NCBI RefSeq assembly: GCF_000520995.1
Contig: NZ_JACA01000001.1
Coordinates: 372,001-436,000, forward strand
DNA: 64,000 nt
Reading direction: 5' to 3'
Source: Aquimarina macrocephali JAMB N27
GTDB taxonomy: Bacteria; Bacteroidota; Bacteroidia; Flavobacteriales; Flavobacteriaceae
Shown here: piece after piece, positions 18,286-28,854 of the stretch
How positions within the stretch are numbered: the first letter of the stretch is position 1
Layout of the letters: each line of letters starts with the position of its first letter
Program-made: the position numbers and the translations under genes
Notes under the pieces: generated by a model
The model's database searches: none
Seen by the model: only the letters and a program-made list of their open reading frames with translations
What the model was told of the DNA's origin: nothing

Positions 18286-18957
18286 TCAAAAATCACTATT
18301 TTCATTAGTCTCTTTTTTGGGTTTCACCCATATAGCTACTGTATAAAAAATAGTTAATACAATATTTATAATAGCATGTAATCCCCATAGAATCAAACTA
18401 GCTTCAGTAACCCCTTTGAATAGTGTATTATTCATAATAAACAGGATTAAATTGCTAGAAAAATAAATCAAAAATCCAGAATTGATCCAAAACATAGGAT
18501 TCGTTTCCAGGGCACTATATTTTACCTCTTTAAGCAATGCATAAAAATAGCTTAAGGAAAAAAAGATTACTATCACTCCAGTAAGAGTTGTTGCATTAGA
18601 ATTAAAAGTAAATAAATCTTGAAACCATATAATATTGATAATAGCAAATACAATGAAACCAATACTTAAACTAACAAAGAAATACTTTGAAAACATTTGT
18701 GACAATACTCTCCTATAAATATTAACAATCAATAAAAACTGAATTACCGTAAAAAAATGATACAGTGGTAAATTGTTTACCTTTTGATACCAAAGGATAT
18801 TCGATACGGATTCTACTATTAGTACTATTATTAGTAAATACAGTAATTTTTTCTGTACAATATTTAGTGATTTAAATTTATATCCCGATAATATTAAAGG
18901 GATAATCACTATAAAAGACGAGACACTACCTAAAATATTAAAAAGTTCTTCACTCAT
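18286..18957 (-). CDS. Seven-helix membrane protein, probable signalling partner
   Basis: A 223-residue integral membrane protein with about seven hydrophobic segments (for example VSSFIVIIPLILSGY, KLLYLLIIVLIVESV, LTIFYTVAIWV). No enzymatic motif was recognised. It lies upstream of the histidine kinase on the same strand; genes of this type precede HisKA_3 kinases in many Bacteroidota. A sensing or membrane-platform role for the kinase is inferred from position only. Confidence 0.75.
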   Translation of the reverse strand: MSEELFNILGSVSSFIVIIPLILSGYKFKSLNIVQKKLLYLLIIVLIVESVSNILWYQKVNNLPLYHFFTVIQFLLIVNIYRRVLSQMFSKYFFVSLSIGFIVFAIINIIWFQDLFTFNSNATTLTGVIVIFFSLSYFYALLKEVKYSALETNPMFWINSGFLIYFSSNLILFIMNNTLFKGVTEASLILWGLHAIINIVLTIFYTVAIWVKPKKETNENSDF

Positions 18958-18976
18958 TAGTTTCTAATTAGATAGA

Positions 18977-19723
18977 TCATTCTCCTGTACAAGTAGGTGG
19001 ACATGGTTTTGAATATTCAATAAATACCTCATTATCGCTATACTCTATGATACCAGCTCGTTGTAACATATTTTCTACTGGCTCCTTGGGTGTGATCCCA
19101 ATAACAGGAGTAAAAGATATCATATCCTTATATTGAAACTTGTTCATATCTAATCCAGGATAAAATTTTATTTTTTCAATACCATTAGGCAAATAGGGAT
19201 TGATCAAAGCTGCTGTTACCGTATAAAAAATTACTCTTTCCATTGGCTTTTTCTTCGTTTTTACTGTAAACAAATCATCAACCAGACTCATATCTACCTC
19301 TTCCCAATTATCATGAATCATTTGCTTAAAGGTTAAAGGCACAATCTCGGATCCCAGTTCGTCTTCTTTATTTTGTAATGTCTTGATTCTTGGTTTTTGA
19401 TAAGCTTCCAGACCAAAGTACTGCTTGTTACCATCTATATCAACAATCTCAAAAATTGGAAAAAATGTAAATTTTTCTTTATATCCACGTTTCAACGCCA
19501 TGTGCATAGTAAAAGTCTTAATCTCTTGTATCTTATTAAAACGCTCAACATCATCATCGCTCATGCTAAAATAATATACTCGTTCATATTGCCCTTTAGC
19601 AGGATCTAGTTTATGAAAATGATGTGTTAATTGTAGTACATCTGCATTTCTCCATAGAGAGGTAGATTCTTTAAAAACTTTTTCTGTAATTAGAGGGCTT
19701 TCTTGTGTGATTACGTTTTCCAT
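18977..19723 (-). CDS. Hypothetical 248-residue protein with C-terminal CPPTC tail
   Basis: Family not recognised. A soluble, aromatic-rich protein without a signal peptide, ending SKPCPPTCTGE, a short Cys-Pro tail. The tail recurs in decayed form at 17981-18025. It is 19 bases upstream of the 7TM gene on the same strand, so the order is 248-residue gene, 7TM, decayed gene, kinase, regulator. The length and the exposed Cys tail would fit a modified or cross-linked product, but that is speculation. Confidence 0.65.
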   Translation of the reverse strand: MENVITQESPLITEKVFKESTSLWRNADVLQLTHHFHKLDPAKGQYERVYYFSMSDDDVERFNKIQEIKTFTMHMALKRGYKEKFTFFPIFEIVDIDGNKQYFGLEAYQKPRIKTLQNKEDELGSEIVPLTFKQMIHDNWEEVDMSLVDDLFTVKTKKKPMERVIFYTVTAALINPYLPNGIEKIKFYPGLDMNKFQYKDMISFTPVIGITPKEPVENMLQRAGIIEYSDNEVFIEYSKPCPPTCTGE

Positions 19724-19990
19724 TGGATGATATATTTATAAGTTAATAATTAGTATTAAAGTTAATCAAAAAAAACCTGCACACTTTGCTTCAAAAGGAA
19801 TTTACAGGTAATTACCGTATAAAAACACGTATTTACCACGTATTTTAATTTCAAGTATTTTTTCGATTTTTTATATGCTTTTTATTAGGAAAATATATGT
19901 AAAAATGGATCTCAGCCTTTAGTTTATCCTGAGCTTGGCCGAAAGGTTGGAGTGACAAAAAACAATAATCTATACCAGCGTATAAAGTGA

Positions 19991-20689
19991 TTATTTTTTT
20001 AAGTAATATCGATAGCTTTTATACAGCAGATACATGGTAATTAATAAAATTAATACTGCCCACATCCAATAGGTACCGGGTAGATGAGCCGCAATCATTT
20101 GCGTATCAGAATATTGGATTTTCCCGTCTCGTTCGAATTGTTTTGTAAATAGATATCCTATTTGTAGGTATGAACTTAACACACATTGAGTTCCTAAAAA
20201 CAAGAGCGTAAAAGCTTCAAGGTTTCTTACTCGTAGAATTGCGATAAAAAAGAGAAGTGCGGCAAAAACACTTAGGATAATTAATGCCAGTAACTCATGA
20301 ATCCATAAGCATAATGATAATACCATTATTGCAATTAGTAACCATAATGCGATTTTAGAACTTATTCTATTTCTGGCCGAGGCTATAAGTATAGCTCCCG
20401 AAATTGCCGGACCTAATAAGCCTCCTGCAGCGGTAATACCTCTGGCGATTTTAAAAGGTAAGTAACTAGCCGAAACATTAGAGTAGGCTACACCACCTCC
20501 GTTTTCATATATTTCGAGGTAGATAAACTTACCTCCCACCAGTATTGCAGTTAAGCCATGGCCCATTTCATGAAACCAAGTACCTAACAATAATAATGGA
20601 TATTGTATAAACCCAAAATAAGGTAGTTGCCACAATAAAAAAACAAGCAAGCTAATTCCTATTATAGAAAGCAAGGGGTAGTTTTTCAC
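19991..20689 (-). CDS. M50-type membrane metallopeptidase
   Basis: A 232-residue polytopic membrane protein with the zinc motif HEMGH (residues 40-44) inside the first hydrophobic region (GTWFHEMGHGLTAIL), characteristic of M50 family proteases cleaving within or near membranes. Six or so hydrophobic segments are visible. No PDZ domain. Substrate unknown. It lies upstream of, and on the same strand as, no obvious partner. Confidence 0.85.
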   Translation of the reverse strand: MKNYPLLSIIGISLLVFLLWQLPYFGFIQYPLLLLGTWFHEMGHGLTAILVGGKFIYLEIYENGGGVAYSNVSASYLPFKIARGITAAGGLLGPAISGAILIASARNRISSKIALWLLIAIMVLSLCLWIHELLALIILSVFAALLFFIAILRVRNLEAFTLLFLGTQCVLSSYLQIGYLFTKQFERDGKIQYSDTQMIAAHLPGTYWMWAVLILLITMYLLYKSYRYYLKK

Positions 20690-20749
20690 GCACTCAAAGT
20701 TTTATACTTAAAATAGATAACGATTTTTATGTCTAAAAATTGAAGCCCT

Positions 20750-21421
20750 CTATTTCTTACCTTTTACAATAATTACAATTTCACCTTTTGGGGGCTTCTT
20801 TTCAAAATGCTTTATGACTTCTGCTGTGGTTCCTCGTATGGTTTCTTCGTGCAGTTTACTCAATTCACGTGATACCGAAACTTGTCGATCTTCACCAAAA
20901 TAAGTTGCAAAATCTCCTAATGTCTTAATCAATTTGTGAGGAGATTCATAAAACACCATCGTTCTAGATTCTTCAGATAAAAGTTTTAATCTGGTTTGCC
21001 TTCCTTTTTTTACGGGTAGAAACCCTTCAAAAATAAATTTATCATTAGGTAAACCACTATTAACCAAAGCAGGTACAAAAGCTGTTGCTCCCGGAAGACA
21101 TTCTACGGCTATCCCTTGCTCTACACATGCTCTGGTGAGTAAAAATCCAGGGTCGCTTATTGCGGGAGTCCCTGCATCACTTATTAATGCTATAGTTTCT
21201 CCTGCACTTAATTTTTGAATAATACGATCTACCATTTTATGTTCATTATGCATATGGTGACTTTGCATGGGGGTAGTAATCTCAAAATGCTTCAATAGTT
21301 TTCCACTGGTTCGAGTATCTTCGGCTAATATCAAATCTGCCGCTTCAAGAACTTTTATCGCTCTAAAAGTCATATCATCAAGATTACCAATCGGTGTAGG
21401 TACAAGGTATAATTTTGACAT
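20750..21421 (-). CDS. rsmI: 16S rRNA (cytidine1402-2'-O)-methyltransferase
   Basis: Methylates C1402 of 16S rRNA using SAM. 223 residues, tetrapyrrole-methylase fold, starting SKLYLVPTPIGNLDDMTFRA. Further signatures are LAEDTRTSGKLLKH, SDAGTPAISDPG and VFYESPHK. The length is that of the Bacteroidota form, lacking the extra C-terminal extension of E. coli. Its start overlaps the stop of the DoxX-like gene by one base, so the two are coupled. Confidence 0.96.
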   Translation of the reverse strand: MSKLYLVPTPIGNLDDMTFRAIKVLEAADLILAEDTRTSGKLLKHFEITTPMQSHHMHNEHKMVDRIIQKLSAGETIALISDAGTPAISDPGFLLTRACVEQGIAVECLPGATAFVPALVNSGLPNDKFIFEGFLPVKKGRQTRLKLLSEESRTMVFYESPHKLIKTLGDFATYFGEDRQVSVSRELSKLHEETIRGTTAEVIKHFEKKPPKGEIVIIVKGKK

Positions 21422-21765
21422 TAAGGTCTTATTTTTTTACCAATAGTGTAGGAAACTATAAGAATTAAAATTGCATATACTGATAATCCTATAGGGTGTT
21501 CTGCATGATAATGTGCTAACGTAGCCAATACCAAATCAAAGAAAAAACCGGCATATGCCCACTCTTTGAGCCATTTTATTTTATTTGTTAGAATAGCTGT
21601 TATTCCTAATACTTTAGCCACTGCCAAGGGAATTACGATGTATGTTGGATAATTAAAGCTTTCAAAAAAACCTTTTACCATTTCAGTTTTAAAAAAATAC
21701 ATCTGAGCAGAGTACAGCATTATAGCGCATAAAGCAATCGTGGCAATCCAATATATAATTTTCAT
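21421..21765 (-). CDS. DoxX-like membrane protein
   Basis: A 114-residue protein with four membrane helices (IIYWIATIALCAIMLYSAQ at the N-terminus, IGLSVYAILILIVSYTIG at the C-terminus) in the DoxX/DoxX-like family pattern. The specific role is unknown. It sits between the 280-residue gene and rsmI, overlapping rsmI by one base. Confidence 0.8.
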   Translation of the reverse strand: MKIIYWIATIALCAIMLYSAQMYFFKTEMVKGFFESFNYPTYIVIPLAVAKVLGITAILTNKIKWLKEWAYAGFFFDLVLATLAHYHAEHPIGLSVYAILILIVSYTIGKKIRP

Positions 21766-21774
21766 AATCTGTAT

Positions 21775-22617
21775 TTAGTGATCAAATTTACTAAGAACAA
21801 CATCCATAAAACGCTCCTCATATTCTTCTTTACCTTCCCAATTTTGATAATCCGGCTTTATCATAGTTGTGATAAATTCTTCTGCTTCACTTTTCTCTCT
21901 TAATGTATTTAATTGGGATAATACACGATTATAATCGGGAGCACTCCCCCCGAAAAGGTATTTTATAAAAGCTAATCGATCGTTAAGTCCAATATTAATT
22001 TCTTTTCTTAATTGATCATTAAGAGATTTAGGCCGATCATTAACGTCTGTGTTCTGTAAAGAAGATATATCCTCTGCAGTTGGAGTAACATCTTCCTTAT
22101 CGTTTTTATCATATGTTGATTGAGGTGGAATCGAATCTGAAAAAGAAACAGCTTCTTCTGTCACTTTAGTATTTGCTGGCACAAAAAGATCCTCAGTAAC
22201 CCTTGCATTAATTTCTTCGATAATAATTTCGGGTTTATTTTCTATAGCAGCAATATCATCTGTTTTTTGCTCTTGATCACTCTTTGACGAAGAAAATTGT
22301 TCGGGAACAGGTTCTTCTTTTTTATCAAAAGTTGGTTTGGGATTAATAACAGCTTTGACTTTTTGCTCTACTTTTTTTAATTCATCTGACTCATCTAATT
22401 TGTCAGAGGTATCTGATTCATTAGTGTCCAAGACTGCTTTAATCTGACCAATAGTAGGTTGTGGCCCTGTAAAATGAGATTCAGAAAAATTAAGAATGGT
22501 TAACTTTTCATATAGTTCACGGGCTTCTTCCTGTAACTGTGATAAGGTAGTCTTATCCTTAAGTTGTAATATTCTGTGGGCAATACTTATAAGTTCCGCT
22601 TCCAATTTCTTCTTCAT
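21775..22617 (-). CDS. Conserved Bacteroidota hypothetical protein, 280 residues
   Basis: The N-terminal helix (residues 1-40) and the C-terminal part (about 200-280, with LNDRLAFIKYLFGGSAPDYN and NWEGKEEYEERFM) look folded. The middle (60-200) is a low-complexity Glu/Lys/Pro/Ser-rich region, likely disordered. No signal peptide. The gene is divergent from tdk. Function unknown; proteins of this layout recur near rsmI and tdk in Flavobacteriaceae. Confidence 0.75.
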   Translation of the reverse strand: MKKKLEAELISIAHRILQLKDKTTLSQLQEEARELYEKLTILNFSESHFTGPQPTIGQIKAVLDTNESDTSDKLDESDELKKVEQKVKAVINPKPTFDKKEEPVPEQFSSSKSDQEQKTDDIAAIENKPEIIIEEINARVTEDLFVPANTKVTEEAVSFSDSIPPQSTYDKNDKEDVTPTAEDISSLQNTDVNDRPKSLNDQLRKEINIGLNDRLAFIKYLFGGSAPDYNRVLSQLNTLREKSEAEEFITTMIKPDYQNWEGKEEYEERFMDVVLSKFDH

Positions 22618-22722
22618 AACTTTCTTATTCGTTTACAATACTGCTTTTTGTTTTTTAATAAATTTACCTCATCTTTAGAGTAAGGAGAAGGGATTTCTTT
22701 AATTGATGCTGAAAAATACAAA

Positions 22723-23370
22723 ATGTTTCTCGAAAATACGGTAAATCATAAAGAGCAATTTGGGTGGATAGAAGTAATCTGTGGTTCTATGTTTTCGGGT
22801 AAAACCGAAGAATTGATTCGCAGATTAAAGCGCGCGCAATTTGCCAAACAAAGTGTTGAAATTTTTAAACCTGCAATTGATGTTAGGTATAACGATGAAA
22901 TGGTAGTCTCTCATGACGCTAATGAAATTCGTTCTACCCCTGTTCCTGCAGCAGCTAATATTAGAATTCTTGCTGATACTTGTGATGTTGTTGGAATTGA
23001 TGAAGCGCAATTCTTTGATGATGAAATTGTAGCTGTCTGCAATGATTTAGCTAATAAAGGAATTCGTGTTATCGTTGCTGGATTAGATATGGATTTTAAA
23101 GGAAATCCTTTTGGACCAATGCCAGCATTAATGGCTACTGCAGAATATGTTACCAAAGTCCATGCTGTTTGTACCAGGACAGGAAATCTCGCTCAATTTA
23201 GCTATAGAAAATCTGCAAAAGATGATTTGGTTTTATTAGGAGAAACAGATGAGTATGAACCTTTAAGTCGAGCTGCATATTATAAAGCCATGCTCAAAGA
23301 AAAAGTAAATCAAATGGAGGTTAAAGACCCTAAAGAAATATCGAAAAAAACTGAAAAAACTGATGAGTAG
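22723..23370 (+). CDS. tdk: Thymidine kinase, type II
   Basis: Phosphorylates thymidine to dTMP for salvage. 215 residues; P-loop GSMFSGKT at 21-28; the Walker B/lid region [10 protein letters not shown]; and the substrate segment [15 protein letters not shown]. Only one of the usual zinc-site cysteine pairs is evident, as in other Bacteroidota enzymes. A lysine-rich C-terminal tail follows. The gene overlaps alr by 8 bases, indicating one transcript. Confidence 0.96.
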   Translation: MFLENTVNHKEQFGWIEVICGSMFSGKTEELIRRLKRAQFAKQSVEIFKPAIDVRYNDEMVVSHDANEIRSTPVPAAANIRILADTCDVVGIDEAQFFDDEIVAVCNDLANKGIRVIVAGLDMDFKGNPFGPMPALMATAEYVTKVHAVCTRTGNLAQFSYRKSAKDDLVLLGETDEYEPLSRAAYYKAMLKEKVNQMEVKDPKEISKKTEKTDE

Positions 23371-24475
23371 TGTAAAAGAAACTGTTTTGCAAATCAACCT
23401 GGCTCATCTTACTCATAATTTTAATTATTTAAAAAGCAAGGTTAACTCCAATGTCAAAATCTTAGCAGTAGTAAAAGCTTCGGGATATGGTAGTGATGCT
23501 TCTGTAATTGCAAAACACTTAGAAAAAATAGGAGCCGATTATTTTGCCGTTGCTTATGTATCAGAAGGTATTGCACTTCGAGAATCGGGGATAAAAACTC
23601 CTATTTTGGTATTGCATCCGCAGCCCGTAAATTTTCAAAAATTAATCGAATACCAATTAGAGCCTAGTCTATATAGCTCCAGAGTGCTCAAAACATTTAT
23701 AGCAACAGCTACAATGCTAAATCAAAAAGAGTATCCTGTACATATCAAATTTAATACTGGATTAAACAGAATTGGTTTTTGGGAAAATGATATTGACCAT
23801 ATTATTGAAAATCTCAATACTACTGAAGCTATTAAAGTAGTTGCTCTTCTTTCTCACCTGGCGGCTAGTGAAGATGCTTCAGAAAGAGATTTTACAATAC
23901 AACAGATCGATTCTTTTAAAAAAATTACTCGTAATATGATCGATAAGTTAGGGTACACTCCTATACTTCATCAATCTAATACTTCTGGGATTCTTAATTA
24001 TCCCGAAGCACATTTTGGTATGGTACGAGCAGGTATAGGACTGTATGGATACGGAAATGATGCAAAATATGATGCTGCACTAAAGCCTGTAGCTGGGTTA
24101 AAATCGGTAATCTCACAAATTCACACCTTAGAACCCGGAGAATCATTAGGGTATAACAGGGCATTCATTGCTTCAGAACTTACAAAAACCGCTACCATAC
24201 CTATCGGGCATGCCGATGGGATTAGCAGACAATATGGAAATAAAAAAGGATTTGTAACCATACATAATAAAAAAGCTTATGTTGTTGGTAATGTATGTAT
24301 GGATATGATCATGGTAGACGTTACCAATATTGATTGTAAAGAAGGGGATGAAGTCGTTATTTTTGATGTAGACTCAAGCGCAGCTATAGTAGCCGAAAAT
24401 TCGGGAACAATCTCTTATGAACTACTTACTGCAATTTCTCCCAGAGTAAAACGTGTTGTTGTCGACGATAATTGA
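23363..24475 (+). CDS. alr: Alanine racemase
   Basis: Interconverts L- and D-alanine for peptidoglycan, using PLP. 370 residues. The PLP lysine is Lys38 in AVVKASGYG; the second catalytic Tyr is in ESLGYNRAF; the C-terminal beta domain includes [16 protein letters not shown]. Unlike many Bacteroidota, it is not fused to MurF. It starts inside the end of tdk (8-base overlap). Confidence 0.97.
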   Translation: MSSVKETVLQINLAHLTHNFNYLKSKVNSNVKILAVVKASGYGSDASVIAKHLEKIGADYFAVAYVSEGIALRESGIKTPILVLHPQPVNFQKLIEYQLEPSLYSSRVLKTFIATATMLNQKEYPVHIKFNTGLNRIGFWENDIDHIIENLNTTEAIKVVALLSHLAASEDASERDFTIQQIDSFKKITRNMIDKLGYTPILHQSNTSGILNYPEAHFGMVRAGIGLYGYGNDAKYDAALKPVAGLKSVISQIHTLEPGESLGYNRAFIASELTKTATIPIGHADGISRQYGNKKGFVTIHNKKAYVVGNVCMDMIMVDVTNIDCKEGDEVVIFDVDSSAAIVAENSGTISYELLTAISPRVKRVVVDDN

Positions 24476-24575
24476 TTTTTAACGAAATCTAAACGTATTA
24501 GGCAGGAACACTTTTATAATTATTTTAAATTTTTGTTAAATTAGTACATTACTAACTATCTAAATAAAATTAATT

Positions 24576-24992
24576 ATGGGGTTTTTTAAGGATTTTAAAT
24601 CTTTCTTACTAAAAGGAGACATTGTTGCACTAGCTACTGCTGTTGTAATCGGAGGTGCATTTAATAAAATTGTTGGCTCTGCTGTAGCAGATATTATAAT
24701 GCCTGTCGTTGGTGTAATAACAGGAGGAACAGATTTTACTCAAAAGTTTATTGCTCTTGATGGTGGAGAGTATGCTACTCTTGCCGCTGCTAAAGAAGCG
24801 GGAGCTGCCGTTATGACCTATGGTAACTTGATACAAGCAATAATTAATTTTATTATTGTTGGTTTATTTATTTTTATGGTACTCAAAGCATATGAAAAAT
24901 CTAAAAAGAAAGAAGAAGAAGCTCCTGCAGCACCAGCAGGACCAACTCAAGAAGAATTATTAACCGAGATACGAGATTTATTAAAAAAATAA
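24576..24992 (+). CDS. mscL: Large-conductance mechanosensitive channel
   Basis: A 138-residue pentameric inner-membrane channel that opens on osmotic downshock. N-terminal amphipathic helix ([14 protein letters not shown]), TM1 ([17 protein letters not shown]), periplasmic loop, TM2 ([16 protein letters not shown]) and a charged helical tail ([18 protein letters not shown] end). Length normal. It is alone in its transcript and followed by a terminator. Confidence 0.97.
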   Translation: MGFFKDFKSFLLKGDIVALATAVVIGGAFNKIVGSAVADIIMPVVGVITGGTDFTQKFIALDGGEYATLAAAKEAGAAVMTYGNLIQAIINFIIVGLFIFMVLKAYEKSKKKEEEAPAAPAGPTQEELLTEIRDLLKK

Positions 24993-25052
24993 AAACTCCA
25001 ATAGTATAACGAATTATCTATAGCTACCGCTATACTACATATTCTAACACTA

Positions 25053-25081
25053 AACCGCCCAAATTTAGGGCGGTTCTTTTT
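25053..25081 (+). terminator. Rho-independent terminator after mscL
   Basis: AACCGCCC (25053-25060), loop AAATTTA, GGGCGGTT (25068-25075), then C and a T run. Confidence 0.93.
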
Positions 25082-25227
25082 TACATAATGTTATATAATA
25101 TACAAATAGTACAAATTTTTATATTTTCAATATAAACGCTTGCCATCTAGGAAATATTCCTCAAATTTGTATGAAATTAAAAGGTGTATGACTTTCGCTA
25201 TGCGAAAATGAAAACAAATATAAACTG

Positions 25228-26220
25228 ATGAAAGTAGCTGTAGTAGGTGCTACCGGTCTGGTAGGAACCGTAATGTTAAAAGTATTAGAAGAAAGAAATT
25301 TTCCGGTAACAGAATTAATTCCCGTAGCGTCTGAACGATCTATTGGGAAACAAATTTCATATAAAGGTAAGGAGTTTTCTGTAGTAGGACTTGCTACTGC
25401 CATAGAAATGAAACCAGATGTTGCCTTATTCTCTGCCGGAGGAAGTACTTCTCAAGAATGGGCTCCAAAATTTGCAGAAGCAGGAATAACTGTTATTGAC
25501 AACTCATCTGCCTGGAGAATGGATCCTACAAAAAAATTAGTCGTTCCAGAAATCAATGCTAAATCATTGACCAAAGAAGATAAAATTATTGCCAACCCTA
25601 ATTGTTCTACTATACAATTGGTTATGGCTTTAGGTCCATTACACGATAAATATAAAATAAACCGTGCTGTGATTTCTACATACCAATCTATAACAGGTAC
25701 CGGAGTAAAAGCAGTACAGCAATTAGAAAATGAATATGCAGGTGAAAAAGGAGAAATGGCATATCCATACCCTATTCACCGTAATGCTATTCCACACTGT
25801 GATGTGTTTCAGGAAAACGGATATACCAAAGAAGAGATGAAGTTGGTAAACGAAACCCAAAAAATTCTTGATGACCGTACTATTGCAGTAACAGCAACAG
25901 CAATTCGTATTCCTGTAGTTGGTGGCCATAGTGAAAGTGTAAATCTCGAATTTGCTAGTGATTTCAATGAAAATGAAATACGACAACTTCTAAACGAAAC
26001 ATCTGGAGTTACTGTGCAGGATAATCCTGATACAAATACGTATCCTATGCCAATCTATGCCGAAGGTAAAAACGATGTTTTTGTTGGTAGAATTAGAAGA
26101 GATCACTCTAGAGAGAATGCTTTAAATATGTGGATAGTATCAGATAATCTACGTAAAGGAGCTGCTACTAATGCAGTACAAATCGGAGAATACCTGGTTG
26201 AAAATGAACTTATAGGTTAA
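25228..26220 (+). CDS. asd: Aspartate-semialdehyde dehydrogenase
   Basis: Reduces aspartyl phosphate to the semialdehyde on the way to lysine/DAP, methionine and threonine. 330 residues; NADP motif VVGATGLVGTVML (6-18); active Cys126 in NPNCSTIQ; PVVGGHSESV near the catalytic His. Monocistronic, with a strong 22-base hairpin terminator downstream. Confidence 0.97.
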   Translation: MKVAVVGATGLVGTVMLKVLEERNFPVTELIPVASERSIGKQISYKGKEFSVVGLATAIEMKPDVALFSAGGSTSQEWAPKFAEAGITVIDNSSAWRMDPTKKLVVPEINAKSLTKEDKIIANPNCSTIQLVMALGPLHDKYKINRAVISTYQSITGTGVKAVQQLENEYAGEKGEMAYPYPIHRNAIPHCDVFQENGYTKEEMKLVNETQKILDDRTIAVTATAIRIPVVGGHSESVNLEFASDFNENEIRQLLNETSGVTVQDNPDTNTYPMPIYAEGKNDVFVGRIRRDHSRENALNMWIVSDNLRKGAATNAVQIGEYLVENELIG

Positions 26221-26241
26221 TCCATCCTAACAATACTATTA

Positions 26242-26287
26242 AAAAGAAGATCCTTGTTTTCAAAGTGAAAACAAGGATCTTCTTTTT
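26242..26287. terminator. Bidirectional hairpin between asd and the M14 peptidase gene
   Basis: The arms 26242-26262 and 26266-26287 contain AAGAAGATCCTTGTTTTCA and its reverse complement around a 3-base loop, with A-rich and T-rich outer ends. It lies between convergent genes, so it can serve both. Confidence 0.93.
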
Positions 26288-26307
26288 AATTTATTATGAT
26301 AATTTCG

Positions 26308-28854
26308 TCATTCCCTTACTTTAGGCACAGATATATGATTTCCTAAAAACAATGCATTCAAAAACAGACGATTGGTTCCATACCATGAACCTCTAAAATT
26401 AGGGTTATCCGCAAATAAAATTACTCGTCCACTACCTAATTTACTTACAACTAGCGAAGCCGAAGGTTTTAAGTAATTTTCATAATTATCAGCAGAAATA
26501 TAACCATCTATATGTGCATTTTCTGTATATTTTGCAATCGTAGAATATGGGTTTTTACTGGGTGCAATAAACACTTCATTATTTTTATATATCGGAAGAG
26601 AAGTATCACGATACCCAAAACCTAAAGGATGAGTGATATCCAGATCAACTTCAAAAATAGCACCCCCCAAACGTTCGCGACCAATATTCTCCCCGGCATC
26701 AACATATGGTAATCGTTTTATTACTTTATTCTTTGTCGTATCCTTTGGTTTTTTGATAAGTTTCTCTTTTACAATTTTCTTATCAATCGCCCATTTTGAG
26801 GCCCTTGCAATTGTAATTAAGGTATTTCCTTGTGATACCCAATCTTTTATTTTTTTCTGACGAAGAGAATCTAATGTATTATATCTTCCCGAAACCAGGA
26901 CCAGCGTATTATATTCCTTTAAAGGTGCATTGCCAAAATCGCTCATTTGTAATTTTGTAATAGGCATATGCACTCGTGTATCCAGCAAATGCCATACCTC
27001 TCCTGCTTCATAAGAACTAACACCTTCACCAACTAGTACTAATGCTTTTGGTTTATCTAACTTCTGAAAATTCCTGCTCCCTAAATCAATTCCTGATACA
27101 CTAAAACCAGAATCGACAGAATATATGGGCACATCGTACTTGTTCTGTGCTTCTTTAATAATTGCATACACCTCATCTTTGGTTTTCTTCTGCTTACTTA
27201 CAGGCACCATCACACTACCATAATTAAAACTTTTATTTCCTTCTGAAGTTATACTACTAAAAGGCTTAAATGCCGAGGCTACTTTTAATCCTTTAGACTG
27301 CATAAAATACAACGCCGCCGGAGCATTATAATCATCCCAATCCATGATATATGCATAGTCCGATTTTGATACTTTTGACACATTCACCAATCCATCTGTC
27401 GATAGAATTTCTTCACTCATATCGGTGGATTTTATGCCTTTATATTTCATATTATAAAAATTGGCTATGCTCCATGCCGAAGCATCATAAAATACGCTAT
27501 CTCGATACTTATTATAGGTTTCAAAAATCGTTTGTACCATACGTTGTTGAGGCTGCTTTACAGGCACTACAAAACGTGTCCCTTTTTTATAAACCTTTAT
27601 ATGATGAAGTAATAGTTTATCGATAAAAGCTTTATTTCTATTATGATCATATGCATCTCCGAACTCATATGCATCATTTCCTTTTTTGAAAGTATTGCTA
27701 ACTGCTGATTTAAAAAAGTCTTGTTGGTATTTACGTAGTTTGCTCTTATTATCAACTGCAGCTTTAACAGTAGCAATACTGGATACATATTGATTACGAA
27801 TTGTAAATGGAAACGATATGGTTCCATACTCTGTATCCTGTAAATGTCCGCGAGAACTAGCTTGTTCAAACAATAGTGCTAATGCTCCTTGTAAATCAGG
27901 ATACGAAGAACCATATCCAGGATAGGTGCCATCAAAAGCTTCTTTAGTAAAATAAAATGATCCTATATTATCCAGAGCTTTAGAAAAATACGGCGCAAAT
28001 AAATTGTTTAGATCCTCATAATTCTCTTTGGGCATAATAGGATCCTGAGAACCAATGGGTTTCATAGGTTCAAAAAAATAGGTGCTATTCGTTCCCATTT
28101 CATGAAAGTCGGTCACTACATTAGGATACCACTCATGATACCATTGTAGTTTTCCTCGACTCTCTGGGTTAATACCTAGCAACCAATCACGATTAAGATC
28201 AAACCAATAATGGTTAGTACGTCCCCGAGGCCACATCTCGTTATGCTCTGCATCATAATTATCACTTACCAAAGGGGTTCCTCTATATTGATTAGCCCAT
28301 TGCGTATGTCTGTCACGTCCATCTGGGTTAATTGTCGGATCAATAAAGATTACAGCATTTTCTATATAATTCTTTACTTCTGCGCCAGTAGATGCCACCA
28401 ACGTATATGCTGTTAACATAGCTGCTTCTGAACCAGAAGGTTCGTTACCATGTACATTATATCCTAATTGAACAAAAATTGGTACTGCATCATAATTAGT
28501 AGGCGTTTTAGAAGGATTGGTAAATGCTAAATGTTGCTGTTTTAATACAGAAAGCTTATTTAGGTTTTCTGGAGTAGAAACGGTAAGTATTACTAATTTT
28601 CTGTTTTCATGAGTTTTTCCATAGCTAGTGATCGTTGCCCGATCAGAAACTTCTGCAAGTTTAGTAAGATAGGCTACAATTTGATCATGGCGAGTATGTT
28701 GCTGCCCAATAGGATATCCAAGAAATTCTTCGGGTGAAGGAATTTCTGTATTAAAAGGTGCTTTGTCTTTAAAAAAATAATCCTGCGCAGTAGCAGAAAA
28801 AACAGAGAATATACAAACCAAAAAGTTGATTTTTAGCAAGTTCATTAGTTTCAT
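26308..28854 (-). CDS. M14-family zinc carboxypeptidase, exported
   Basis: 848 residues with a signal peptide (leader ends near FSATAQ at 23). The M14 domain has zinc ligands in NVHGNEPSGSEAA (His135, Glu138) and the third His in TDFHEMGTNS; NPDGRDRHTQW carries the substrate-binding Arg region. The long C-terminal half (about 450-848) is typical of large Bacteroidota M14 proteins and may have a glutamine-amidotransferase-like fold (KALVLVGEGVSSYEAGEVW). Likely periplasmic or surface peptide degradation. Confidence 0.92.
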   Translation of the reverse strand: MKLMNLLKINFLVCIFSVFSATAQDYFFKDKAPFNTEIPSPEEFLGYPIGQQHTRHDQIVAYLTKLAEVSDRATITSYGKTHENRKLVILTVSTPENLNKLSVLKQQHLAFTNPSKTPTNYDAVPIFVQLGYNVHGNEPSGSEAAMLTAYTLVASTGAEVKNYIENAVIFIDPTINPDGRDRHTQWANQYRGTPLVSDNYDAEHNEMWPRGRTNHYWFDLNRDWLLGINPESRGKLQWYHEWYPNVVTDFHEMGTNSTYFFEPMKPIGSQDPIMPKENYEDLNNLFAPYFSKALDNIGSFYFTKEAFDGTYPGYGSSYPDLQGALALLFEQASSRGHLQDTEYGTISFPFTIRNQYVSSIATVKAAVDNKSKLRKYQQDFFKSAVSNTFKKGNDAYEFGDAYDHNRNKAFIDKLLLHHIKVYKKGTRFVVPVKQPQQRMVQTIFETYNKYRDSVFYDASAWSIANFYNMKYKGIKSTDMSEEILSTDGLVNVSKVSKSDYAYIMDWDDYNAPAALYFMQSKGLKVASAFKPFSSITSEGNKSFNYGSVMVPVSKQKKTKDEVYAIIKEAQNKYDVPIYSVDSGFSVSGIDLGSRNFQKLDKPKALVLVGEGVSSYEAGEVWHLLDTRVHMPITKLQMSDFGNAPLKEYNTLVLVSGRYNTLDSLRQKKIKDWVSQGNTLITIARASKWAIDKKIVKEKLIKKPKDTTKNKVIKRLPYVDAGENIGRERLGGAIFEVDLDITHPLGFGYRDTSLPIYKNNEVFIAPSKNPYSTIAKYTENAHIDGYISADNYENYLKPSASLVVSKLGSGRVILFADNPNFRGSWYGTNRLFLNALFLGNHISVPKVRE

